From assembly GCA_032718475.1 (NCBI GenBank), contig JAUCBJ010002133.1, forward strand, positions 1 to 64,000: a stretch of 64,000 nt of DNA. The letters run 5' to 3'. The notes under the pieces were generated by a model. The model saw only the letters and a list, made by a program, of their open reading frames with translations, was not told where the DNA came from and ran no database searches. The position numbers were made by a program, and so were the translations under genes. This document shows, one piece after another, positions 57,401-64,000 of the stretch. The stretch comes from Nemertoderma westbladi (lineage: Eukaryota > Xenacoelomorpha > Nemertodermatida > Nemertodermatidae). Within the stretch, counting starts at the first letter, position 1; each line of letters starts with the position of its first letter.

Positions 57401-60011
57401 ATGCTTGACTAGATTGTGCATACACTTACTATGTAATGGTTGACTAGATTGTGCATACACTTACTATGTAATGCTTGACTAGATTGTGCATACACTTACT
57501 ATGTAATGGTTTACTAGATTGTGCATACACTTACTATGTAATGCTTGACTAGATTGTGCATACACTTACTATGTAATGGTTTACTAGATTGTGCATACAC
57601 TTACTATGTAATGGTTGACTAGATTGTGCATACACTTACTATGTAATGGTCGACTAGATTGTGCATACACTTACTATGTAATGCTTGACTAGATTGTGCA
57701 TACACTTACTATGTAATGCTTGACTAGATTGTGCATACACTTTCTATGTAATGGTTGACTAGATTGTGCATACACTTACTATGTAATGGTTTACTAGATT
57801 GTGCATACACTTACTATGTAATGGTTGACTAGATTGTGCATACACTTACTATGTAATGGTTGACTAGATTGTGCATACACTTACTATGTAATGGTTGACT
57901 AGATTGTGCATACACTTACTATGTAATGCTTGACTAGATTGTGCATACACTTACTATGTAATGGTTGACTAGATTGTGCATACACTTACTATGTAATGGT
58001 TGACTAGATTGTGCATACACTTACTATGTAATGCTTGACTAGATTGTGCATACACTTACTATGTAATGCTTGACTAGATTGTGAATACACTTACTATGTA
58101 ATGGTTGACTAGATTGTGCATACACTTTCTATGTAATGCTTCACTAGATTGTGCATACACTTACTATGTAATGGTTTACTAGATTGTGCATACACTTACT
58201 ATGTAATGGTTGACTAGATTGTGAATACACTTACTATGTAATGGTTGACTAGATTGTGCATACACTTACTATGTAATGGTTGACTAGATTGTGAATACAC
58301 TTACTATGTAATGGTTGACTAGATTGTGCATACACTTACTATGTAATGGTTGACTAGATTGTGCATACACTTACTATGTAATGGTTGACTAGATTGTGCA
58401 TACACTTACTATGTAATGCTTGACTAGATTGTGAATACACTTACTATGTAATGGTTGACTAGATTGTGCATACACTTTCTATGTAATGCTTGACTAGATT
58501 GTGAATACACTTACTATGTAATGGTTGACTAGATTGTGCATACACTTTCTATGTAATGCTTCACTAGATTGTGCATACACTTACTATGTAATGGTTTACT
58601 AGATTGTGCATACACTTACTATGTAATGGTTGACTAGATTGTGCATACACTTACTATGTAATGGTTGACTAGATTGTGCATACACTTACTATGTAATGGT
58701 TGACTAGATTGTGCATACACTTACTATGTAATGGTTGACTAGATTGTGCATACACTTACTATGTAATGGTTGACTAGATTGTGCATACACTTACTATGTA
58801 ATGGTTGACTAGATTGTGCATACACTTACTATGTAATGCTTGACTAGATTGTGAATACACTTACTATGTAATGGTTGACTAGATTGTGCATACACTTTCT
58901 ATGTAATGCTTGACTAGATTGTGCATACACTTTCTATGTAATGCTTCACTAGATTGTGCATACACTTACTATGTAATGGTTTACTAGATTGTGCATACAC
59001 TTACTATGTAATGCTTGACTAGATTGTGCATACACTTACTATGTAATGGTTGACTAGATTGTGAATACACTTACTATGTAATGGTTGACTAGATTGTGCA
59101 TACACTTTCTATGTAATGGTTGACTAGATTGTGCATACACTTACTATGTAATGCTTGACTAGATTGTGCATACACTTACTATGTAATGGTTGACTAGATT
59201 GTGCATACACTTACTATGTAATGGTTGACTAGATTGTGCATACACTTACTATGTAATGGTTGACTAGATTGTGCATACACTTACTATGTAATGGTTGACT
59301 AGATTGTGCATACACTTACTATGTAATGGTTTACTAGATTGTGCATACACTTACTATGTAGTGGTTGACTAGATTGTGCATACACTTTCTATGTAATGGT
59401 TGACTAGATTGTGCATACACTTTGTATGTAATGCTTGACTAGATTGTGCATACACTTACTATGTAATGGTTGACTAGATTGTGCATACACTTACTATGTA
59501 ATGGTTGACTAGATTGTGCATACACTTACAATGTAATGCTTGACTAGATTGTGCATACACTTACCATGTAATGGTTGACAAGATTGTGCATACACTTACA
59601 ATGTAATGCTTGACTAGATTGTGCATACACTTTCTATGTAATGCTTGACTAGATTGTGCATACACTTACTATGTAATGGTTGACTCGATTGTGCATACAC
59701 TTACCATGTAATGGTTGACAAGATTGTGCATACACTTACAATGTAATGCTTGACTAGATTGTGCATACACTTTCTATGTAATGCTTGACTAGATTGTGCA
59801 TACACTTACTATGTAATGGTTGACTCGATTGTGCATACACTTACCATGTAATGGTTGACAAGATTGTGCATACACTTACAATGTAATGCTTGACTAGATT
59901 GTGCATAGATGTTCGACTAATCCCTCTTCGTTTCGATGTTTCGTTGACCAATAAATCCAACGGCGGTTGTCTATCCGATCCGGATCCACCAATGGCACCT
60001 CCATGATTCAT
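42283..60011 (-). CDS. Predicted four-exon gene of unknown function
   Basis: Exons 60011-59880, 46845-46697, 42822-42697 and 42433-42283 join in frame to 185 codons plus stop. Phases are 0, then 2, then 2, each completed exactly by the next exon. Splice sites are GTAAGT/TTTTCAG, GTAGGG/TTTGTTTAG and GTTAGA/TTCTAAG. Each exon has protein-like content in AT-rich surroundings. The chain runs from a Gly/Ser N-terminus (MNHGGAIGGSG) through a basic Ser/Lys-rich part (GLGSMKEMSRKKSKAPVI) and an acidic helical part (ESAETLEEIEAKIESLKGAV) to HIDWVDKAEVELDP and IDVETQMSSFSWE. I recognise no family. The last exon may continue through a GTGAAT donor at 42286 instead of ending. Introns are 13.0, 3.9 and 0.26 kb and consist mostly of repeats. 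Confidence 0.5.
42542..42632. repeat. Second C-rich low-complexity tract
   Basis: Follows GACGTCACAAG and GTCACAAATTGTCACAAAATT; a run of about 18 C ends near 42631. Lies in the short intron between exons B and C of the - strand gene. Confidence 0.8.
42697..42822 (-). CDS. Unknown gene, exon B
   Basis: Acceptor ATTTTTGTTTAG|A, donor CTAAG|GTTAGA. 126 bp: one base, 41 codons, two bases. Encodes LVRSDGQELTDESAETLEEI then EAKIESLKGAVYPMDERRR. It is acidic and amphipathic, likely a helical segment. If unspliced, the frame would end after nine more residues. Confidence 0.6.
42872..44123. mobile_element. 1.25-kb inverted-repeat element with X-box monomers, copy 1
   Basis: CCACGAAGCTAAGGAAAAT (42902-42920) is inverted at 44104-44122. 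The left end is preceded by a GCATTTCC/GGAAATGC palindrome and the right by a second AGCTAAGGAAAATC hairpin arm (near 44071). The body is seven tandem monomers of ~150 bp, each with one GTTGCC-AT/AA-GGTAAC-like site. No ORF with protein character. Copy 2 starts 180 bp further on. Confidence 0.75.
42975..43906. promoter_or_regulatory. Seven RFX X-box-like motifs in copy 1
   Basis: ATTGCCAAGGTAAC 42977, GTTGTCAAGGTAAC 43130, GTTACCAAGGTAAC 43276, GTTACCATGGTAAC 43437, GTTGTCATGGTAAC 43591, GTTGCCTAGGTAAC 43737, GTTGCCATGGAAAC 43893. RFX proteins bind GTNRCC-N0-3-RGYAAC, so several are good matches. Function not shown. Confidence 0.5.
44304..45571. mobile_element. 1.25-kb inverted-repeat element with X-box monomers, copy 2
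   Basis: Same left end (ACTAGAAAGGCATTTCCTAA) and inverted repeat (44335-44353 / 45552-45570) as copy 1. The body is a parallel series of seven ~150-bp monomers. The last three monomers are nearly identical to those of copy 1, the first ones less so. Adjacent, same orientation. Confidence 0.75.
44580..45354. promoter_or_regulatory. X-box-like motifs in copy 2
   Basis: GTTGTCATGGAAAC 44580, GTTGCTATGGTAAC 44728, GTTGCCATGGTAAC 44885, GTTGTCAAGGTAAC 45039, GTTGCCAAGGTAAC 45185 and GTTGCCATGGAAAC 45341, spaced 146-157 bp. A weaker TTCCCATGGAAAC lies near 44427. The 44885 site is a perfect X-box consensus. Confidence 0.5.
45740..46690. repeat. 28-bp minisatellite (GGTGTAGGTTACCATGGAGA...)
   Basis: About 34 units of 27-29 bp, core GTGTAGGTTACCATGGAGAC followed by CCCCCCT, with ACCACGG, ACCAGTG and CACGCGG variants. 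It reaches to within 10 bp of exon A of the - strand gene, so it borders that exon's donor. Confidence 0.95.
46697..46845 (-). CDS. Unknown gene, exon A
   Basis: Acceptor AACTTGTTTTCAG|GAT, donor GGAGG|GTAGGG. 49 codons plus two bases. Encodes DTTKSKGTSRALGSSFASMR, then GLGSMKEMSRKKSKAPVI and GLQTPNRLVSG. It is Ser/Lys-rich and probably disordered. The strong acceptor and open frame in one phase support it. Confidence 0.6.
46884..47006. repeat. 30-bp tandem repeat, four copies
   Basis: AATCATATGCTACGAAATTT plus GTTAGGTTTC repeated four times with one or two changes. The 10-codon periodicity leaves frames open by chance. Confidence 0.95.
47096..47274. repeat. 35-bp satellite, left segment
   Basis: Five units of GCATACACTTACTATGTAAT plus GCTTGACTAGATTGT. 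The last unit is cut at ...CACTTACTA by LINE copy 2, with the other side of the same unit resuming at 50639. Confidence 0.95.
47314..49692 (-). CDS. Endonuclease-reverse transcriptase of LINE copy 2
   Basis: Open frame of 792 codons matching copy 1 nearly residue for residue. SSDHR, FVDFFKAFDS, GVLQGD and catalytic FADD (near residue 533) are all present, as is the C-terminal LLYGSPCWALT...FAGHCFRR region. Differences from copy 1 are scattered single residues (for example T/A, C/F, V/D), so RT is probably functional in both. The listed start is not a true start: the frame is the remainder after an upstream deletion and frameshift at the endonuclease GDFNA motif. Confidence 0.92.
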   Translation of the reverse strand: MFSAGTQFKKRTGKLWAHSGPSGHKSQIDHILFRRKYRSSIQDCNAFTLRPFSSDHRLIVAKVRLSLRASRTTKSALPRHDWSSLLQQPSVRSSFTLQLSNRYEALASEAADHCEGYTAFTEAVKLAAAETVPVYPRNRKRSLWTDNKIQKCRNDLHKAQKESRLKQTTAAKNAVKAASRSLNRQYSANLQELINQQVDAINDADDSRQSSQAWKSINLLTGRKSQPTTKVKAESPADRLNGWKAHFEKLLNNDRVLPDNFIEVKVSESVLPDIPIGDISFAEVKAAAKSIKTNRASGVDGVPPEVFKISECLKLIYPIIVDMYRTTRVPQEMKTNKLVPVPKKGNLTLYGSFRGISLISIAAKLYNRILLNRIRDPIERLLRGNQNGFRKGRGTMEPILALRRIIEELSKKKDRHLAVIFVDFFKAFDSVSRSRMFSILSLYGIPDEIIAAIRSVYDGSTTFVSTVDGDTEPFEVLWGVLQGDTLAPFLFIIVVDYVLRMSLDHYNDDGVMITPPTGSRSRGNPAKYLTDLDFADDLGVLSESLEGAQRLLSSLEHAASSDGLFINSRKTKILTVNFESPQQVSDRMSISSKDGMLEHVDDFCYLGSWIRKSGEDLRIRKGKAWAALNRLSRIWKSPRINRKLKVRLFRAAVVPVLLYGSPCWALTAEDTKSLDGTFTRMLRRVHFVKYNAHISNQTLYNIGGVSLVHPSLTLEQNRLRFAGHCFRREDQPVHNLVLWQPHGVNKHGGQPMTFLRRILKDTGLKDADDLANVMGDRELWRCNFVDKPAQHS
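49790..50221 (-). pseudogene. N-terminal part of the LINE copy 2 ORF, cut by deletion
   Basis: 143 codons, Pro/Ser-rich (PHRRQLTPDRLPVSPPTGER), ending RLASVNTLTLGS. That end looks like the first strand of an APE endonuclease. It then jumps at CTTAACATTCCTGGG into later endonuclease sequence in the wrong frame. In an intact element this would be the start of the single long ORF. Copy 1 retains some of the deleted part but lacks this end. Confidence 0.65.
50639..59905. repeat. 35-bp satellite, main array (about 265 units)
   Basis: GCATACACTTACTATGTAAT plus G(C/G)TTGACTAGATTGT, with variants CTTTCTATG, CTTTGTATG, GTTTACTAG, CTTCACTAG, GTGAATAC and short units (CTTTCATG). On the - strand most units carry GTAAGTG. 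Rare variants recur at a fixed offset of 2967 bp: 52811/55778, 54141/57108 and 54681/57648, so a block of at least 1.9 kb was duplicated. Units nearest 59520-59880 differ most (CTTACAATG, CTTACCATG, ACAAGATT). Confidence 0.97.
59880..60011 (-). CDS. Unknown gene, exon 1 (start codon exon)
   Basis: ATG at 60009-60011 gives MNHGGAIGGSGSDRQPPLDL, then LVNETSKRRGISRTS. The end of the frame runs into the first 35-bp unit (MHNLVKHYI) and stops at the donor ATT|GTAAGTG, phase 0. Exon A starts in phase 0. No TATA seen upstream. The ATG choice is the first in this frame after an in-frame stop region; a longer exon is possible. Confidence 0.45.
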
Positions 60012-60049
60012 AGTGACTCGGAACTGGACCAAAATGATGTTGACCTAGT

Positions 60050-60480
60050 GACCTAGGTATTAAAGCGACATATTAATAAGTCTATTAAAGATTTACCCCG
60101 CCCTTGTTATTCTTTCCATTGAATTGTTTTGTTCTGTATATAGTTTGTGTCTGTCTGTATACATCGTGAATGGTTCCAACAAAAATGTGGCAATGGCTAC
60201 TAAACCTGACCCATTGCGCAATTGACCGGACCCATTGCCATTTAATGGAGCGGGTTAGTAAAGGAGCAGGTTACAGAGGCGTGTTGGGGGGACCAAATCA
60301 ATAAACGAAAGTTAACACATTAGTTATTCGACTATGCAGGTTACTTACTTACTGTAATTGTGGTTGTAATACGGGTCCGGTCCATAATACATAACTAGAG
60401 TATAAATCAAACATAAAGCTTCAATAAGGTATTTAGAGGGCCCGGTCAGTAGCCACTTCTCAAAAACGTACTTATCATCA
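60050..60480. other. Upstream flank of the - strand gene
   Basis: No coding signal. AAAGGAGCAGGTTACAGAGG at 60260 with ATCAATAAACGAAAG near 60298 resembles one diverged 66-bp satellite unit. Confidence 0.5.
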
Positions 60481-60504
60481 TGAGTAGGTAATCTGGGAAG
60501 CTAT

Positions 60505-60690
60505 ACTATGGGGGGGTCGGATACTTGGTAGCAGGGAGGTATAGCGGTCGAGTGGGGTATGGTGGAGGGAGACAGGGGGTTGGAGGGGGGGGGGGTCGGA
60601 TACGTGGTAGCAGGGAGGTATAGCGGTCGAGTGGGGTATGGTGGAGGGAGACAGGGGGTTGGAGGGGGGGGGGGGGGGGGGGGTGGGGAA
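60505..60690. repeat. G-rich 88-bp tandem duplication with poly-G
   Basis: GGGTCGGATACTTGGTAGCA... is repeated twice (near 60515 and 60593), each copy ending in a poly-G run; the second run is about 20 G (60663-60682). Frames through it are Gly/Pro-rich artefacts. Confidence 0.9.
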
Positions 60691-60724
60691 GGGCCTATCC
60701 TGCCTCAATGTTACATTAACAATT

Positions 60725-60803
60725 TAAAGAAAGGAGCAGGTTACAGTGTTATTTGGTGTTATATTGCGACGAAAGTCCCCCCCCCCCCCCCCCCCCCCCC
60801 CTA
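60725..60803. repeat. Stray satellite-like unit and poly-C tract
   Basis: AAAGGAGCAGGTTACAGTG, then GACGAAAGT and about 24 C (60777-60800). The same order, GGTTACAG...CGAAAG-polyC, is seen at 25806-25854. Confidence 0.7.
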
Positions 60804-61855
60804 TTTGGGTGGGGTTGGTGGTGGTGTATTGGAAATAATTGGTTTTCAATATATCCCTTCTTCTATTATTTATTAACCAACTAATATTGGTTTAGCATAT
60901 AATCCATCCAGTGTGTGTAACTTGTTTAGCTGTGATAATGACGGTTTTGATTAGGATTTTAAACTTCAAGAAAATTTACCCAAATGTAATTGGTGGAACG
61001 ATGCGAAGCGATGAAAAATGCAGCTCAATGCAACTTGAGAATACCCGTTCTGTCTCCCTTTCTGTCTCCGAATTTCTCTCTACATTTCCTGGCTTGGCCT
61101 CCTGAGAATGCCTTCAGCTGCGGGGAAAATCCTACCGATCATCTGGCTGATGTCAGCTGATCACTGATTGCATGCAACATCTATGTCTTGTTGCTTATTA
61201 GTTTTTTACATACTTTGGTACTAACACACCTACCGGTAAGGTTTTTTACTTAACGTGCTTGATAAATCAATAAATATAATTCGTAATTATTGGTTACTCA
61301 AGCTTCTATACTTCATATTACAAATAATTGTAATATTTTTAAATTAAATAATAATTGAATGAAACAGTAATTAAAACTTGCTTAATCGAACTCTTAGAAA
61401 TTAAATTATTAGTTTTATTGGTTTGATTTTAAAAATCTAAATATTAACTAGAGATATAAATTGTAATTATTGGGCTTAATAGCTACCGGTAGTTAGCTAC
61501 ACTGGACCACTGTCACCGGAAGTAGAAGTCCAATAAATTTGGGATTTGTTGGTAAAATTTAATTAAATCAAACTGTAATCATTTCCCTTTTTAATACGCT
61601 ATCTATTAATATTAAATGTGAAAAATTCCACAATTAACAAATTGGTGTACTGTAGTTGCTGCTGCGCAGTACTTTACAGTTTACAGTTCGTCCCTTTCAT
61701 TTAGAAACCACCTATATGCCATTTTTGCCGAATTGGAGATTTCTGCATTTCGTTATCTTAAAATGTATTCTGAATCCGATTAACACACTTAGAAGGCCAT
61801 ACTCCCACGTATAACTGAGATATTTATCGTATCAAAACCACCTATATGCCAGTTT
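60804..61855. other. AT-rich DNA, nothing recognised
   Basis: No gene or clear repeat. CACCTACCGGTA-type CCGGTA motifs near 61230 and 61483; 'AAACCACCTATATGCCA' occurs twice (61707, 61835). The 64-aa frame at 60911 has no convincing similarity. Confidence 0.5.
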
Positions 61856-61857
61856 TG

Positions 61858-63145
61858 TGGGGCGAGACACGTATGGCGAGCCATCAGCGAACTGATATAA
61901 TTACACTATGGCAGTTTTTCAAAAGGGGGTGTGTGTGTGTGTGTGTGTCAGTGTGTCGGAAGCCATAAATGTCGGAAGCCATAATCGAAGTTAATATCTT
62001 CAGCTAACTGCTAAATTGTATGGTTGAGTCATTTTGAACGGTCTCTCCATGGAAATTAATTGTTTAGCACCATACGATTAAAGTTATTTTGCACAGAAAT
62101 TAGATATCTGGAATCCATGTACCCCATCCCATTATAGTTTTTTATTTTTTCAAGTGATTTGCGTTAATAAATGTATTTTTAATTGATTTAAACATAATTA
62201 ACATTGTAAATTCATACGCTGATTCCATCCTCCCCCATAGAGCCTAAGGCACGGCAAGGGCAGCCGTGCCCAATAATATTTCTTGAAGTTTTACATTACT
62301 GCAAGCTAAAGTCTTTGACCAAGCCAGTGCCTAGGCTAGTACACAAGGACATAGTAGTCCAGTAGAAGGAATAGTGCTCCTTCAATACATCTCAACAGAC
62401 ATCAATTCATTTGCCTGTGCCAACCAACGCGTGCTCCATAACATAACATATATTCTTGATTTCCATCACCTCTCACCACAATTATTATTAGTAATTAAAA
62501 GTTTCAATTCGGTTTGTCTTTCCGTTATCTGGTTATTCAGTTATTGCATTAAATAAATGTTTTAAAATATATCTTACGAAATATGGTTAATCATTAAAAC
62601 TTGTCGCTAACATTCTCGCTATGGGGGTTTTAAAGAGTGTTGATTACATTTCTGATGTCAGTTTTCACGTTTACATAAATCTAGTCTGTCTGTCTGTCGG
62701 TCTTTCTGTCAGTCAGTCTGTCAAAACATAAAAGATAATTCAAATTAACTAACATTCTCGCTATGGGGGTTTTAAGGGGTGCTGATTTCATTTCTGATGT
62801 CAGTTTACAGGTTTACATAAATCTAGTCTGTCTGTTTGTCGGTCTTTCTGTCAGTCAGTCAGTCTGTCAAAACTTAAAAAAGAATACAAACTAACTAACA
62901 TTCTCGTTATGGGGTTTTAATGGGTGCTAATTTTATTTCAGATGTCAGTTTTCACGTTTAAAAAAATCTAGTCTGTCTGGCTGTCGGTCTTTCTGTCAGT
63001 CAGTCTGTGAAAACTTAAGAAAGTATACTAACTAACCAACATTCTCGTTATGGGGGTTTTAAGGGTTGCTGATTTCTTTTTTGGTGTCAGTTTACACGTT
63101 TACATAAATCTAGTCTGTCTGTCTGTCGGTCTCTCTGTCAGTCTG
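61858..63145. repeat. GTGGGGCGAG-family element with ~143-bp tandem monomers
   Basis: Begins GTGGGGCGAGACACGTATGG, the same lead as at 13278 and 37237. It passes a GT microsatellite (61928-61948) and later has four tandem monomers starting AACATTCTCG at 62609, 62751, 62897 and 63038, each with a GTCTGTCTGTCGGTCTTTCT stretch. Whether start and monomers belong to one insertion is inference. No ORF. Confidence 0.55.
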
Positions 63146-63470
63146 AACTACTGCACTGTGGTTGGCATTACGCCATATACCTAACACTAATAATACAGTC
63201 TACAATACAGCCTATCTACAGTACAGAATGGATTTTTTGCCACGAAGAGCAATAAATGTCATTAATACTATCCACCAGTATACCTTCTCCAAGAGCCTTC
63301 TAATAAAACATGTATTCCAGCATGACGTGCACTGCACGTCTTCGTGCTGTCCATTGTGACGTGCAGTGGACGTCATAGGCTCTAAGGGGTTAAGCAACAC
63401 GGTCCCTACTTCGCCCTGTCGACACCCCAGCCATTTTTCACCAATCCTTTTTTAGAGTTTTTTAATTTTT
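63146..63470. other. Spacer with GACGTGCACTGCACGTC palindrome
   Basis: A perfect 17-bp odd palindrome lies near 63324-63340, with a related GACGTGCAGTGGACGTC near 63358-63374. No gene seen. Confidence 0.6.
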
Positions 63471-63472
63471 TT

Positions 63473-63706
63473 GGTATTGGTGAAAGTTCTACAACATTAG
63501 TAGATATGTTTTTTATGATAGCTAGTGTTTTTTTGCTAGCTAGTATTTTTTGAAATTATAAAAAATGTGAAAGTCCATGATATTTCAGGTTAAACTGTTG
63601 AAGAATATATTAATGACCAAAATAATTTCCAAAAATTACTAGATAGTAAAAAATACTAGCTACCATAAAAAATCTACTAAGGTTCTAGAACATTCACTAA
63701 TATAAA
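63473..63706. repeat. Foldback (inverted-repeat) element
   Basis: The left ~55 bp (ATTGGTGAAAGTTCTACAAC... TTTTTATGATAGCTAGT) is roughly 80% the inverse complement of the right end (ACTAGCTACCATAAAAAATC... GTTCTAGAACATTCACTAAT). The loop is ~120 bp. Related TTCTAGAACA...TAGCTAGT strings flank the repeat at 13243-13500. Confidence 0.6.
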
Positions 63707-64000
63707 AAAGCACTCAAAATCACAAAAAATAAAGGTTAAAAAACTCATTCGGGACTCTTTTGCTTAAGGAGTCAAAATTGTAGAAAAAATTCCCGAAGTT
63801 TGCGACGTTTGCGAAATTCGCGAAGAATCCGTCAGTTTCTGTGCCCTAATGGTTTCGTGACGAAACAATAAAATCTTACACACTTAACACACACGAACTA
63901 ATTTAATGTGTGTATTAGTATGCCTGAATAATTAATTAGAAATTGAATTAATGAACGCTATTTCAACATGAAATCTACGGAATCAATACACACGCACACT
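63707..64000. other. Window end, nothing recognised
   Basis: AT-rich. GTTTGCGA/ATTCGCGA short repeats near 63796-63825 only. Confidence 0.5.

Noticed and set aside
50639-59905. Centromere or telomere assignment for the 35-bp satellite
   Set aside because: The unit is not a telomere-type hexamer; a 9-kb array flanked by genic exons does not by itself indicate a centromere.
60478-60876. Gly- and Pro-rich frames
   Set aside because: Created by the G-rich tandem duplication and poly-G/poly-C tracts.

Overview
The window is animal nuclear DNA, AT-rich and loaded with repeats. The clearest anchor is a six-exon gene on the + strand for dyskerin (DKC1/Cbf5/NOP60B family), spread over 6568-25079 with GT-AG introns of 0.2 to 9.5 kb. 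A C2H2 zinc-finger gene and several non-LTR retrotransposons also point to a metazoan. The dyskerin coding sequence has few introns. I cannot name the phylum from sequence alone; a marine invertebrate is a guess.

Layout. 1-480 is a 20-bp minisatellite. 1410-5614 holds short elements built of ACTGTA/ACTGAA repeats with GTTGAGAACTG-type inverted ends, one of them split by a 2.8-kb non-LTR retrotransposon (copy 1). 5735-6365 is the 3' remnant of another retrotransposon. Dyskerin follows. Its third intron (8024-17552) carries a pair of 28-bp inverted repeats 9 kb apart. Between them lie two further decayed reverse transcriptases (one broken at its catalytic box by a solo LTR), an antisense intronless 845-aa gene with four cold-shock-like modules, and a CCTACA/CCTACG satellite. 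Its fifth intron (18459-24417) carries a 15-bp minisatellite, a 3-kb structure with inverted 53-bp minisatellite arms around a 65-aa ORF, an 882-bp hAT-like element and a tRNA-like sequence.

26133-35629 is a 66-bp satellite of roughly 140 copies. 36044-36775 is an inverted-repeat-bounded segment with a hammerhead-like motif. 37237-38489 is a GTGGGGCGAG element made of seven ~147-bp monomers, each with a CTCF-core-like motif. It abuts a single-exon 12-finger C2H2 gene (38509-40002) whose fingers differ mostly at DNA-contact positions.

42283-60011 appears to hold a second spliced gene, on the - strand. Four short coding exons have compatible phases and canonical splice sites, and no long ORF reveals them. 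Its introns contain two 1.25-kb inverted-repeat elements (42872-45571) with seven RFX X-box-like sites each, a 28-bp minisatellite, and a 35-bp satellite of about 270 units. That satellite is itself split by the second, nearly identical retrotransposon copy (47275-50638, 16-bp target duplication). The predicted 5' splice site of exon 1 lies in the last satellite unit, and the GTAAGTG motif recurs in most of the array.

60050-64000 is repeats and low-complexity DNA with no gene I can support. Gene calls rest on reading the sequence only. The dyskerin and zinc-finger assignments are secure; the four-exon gene and most element classifications are inference.
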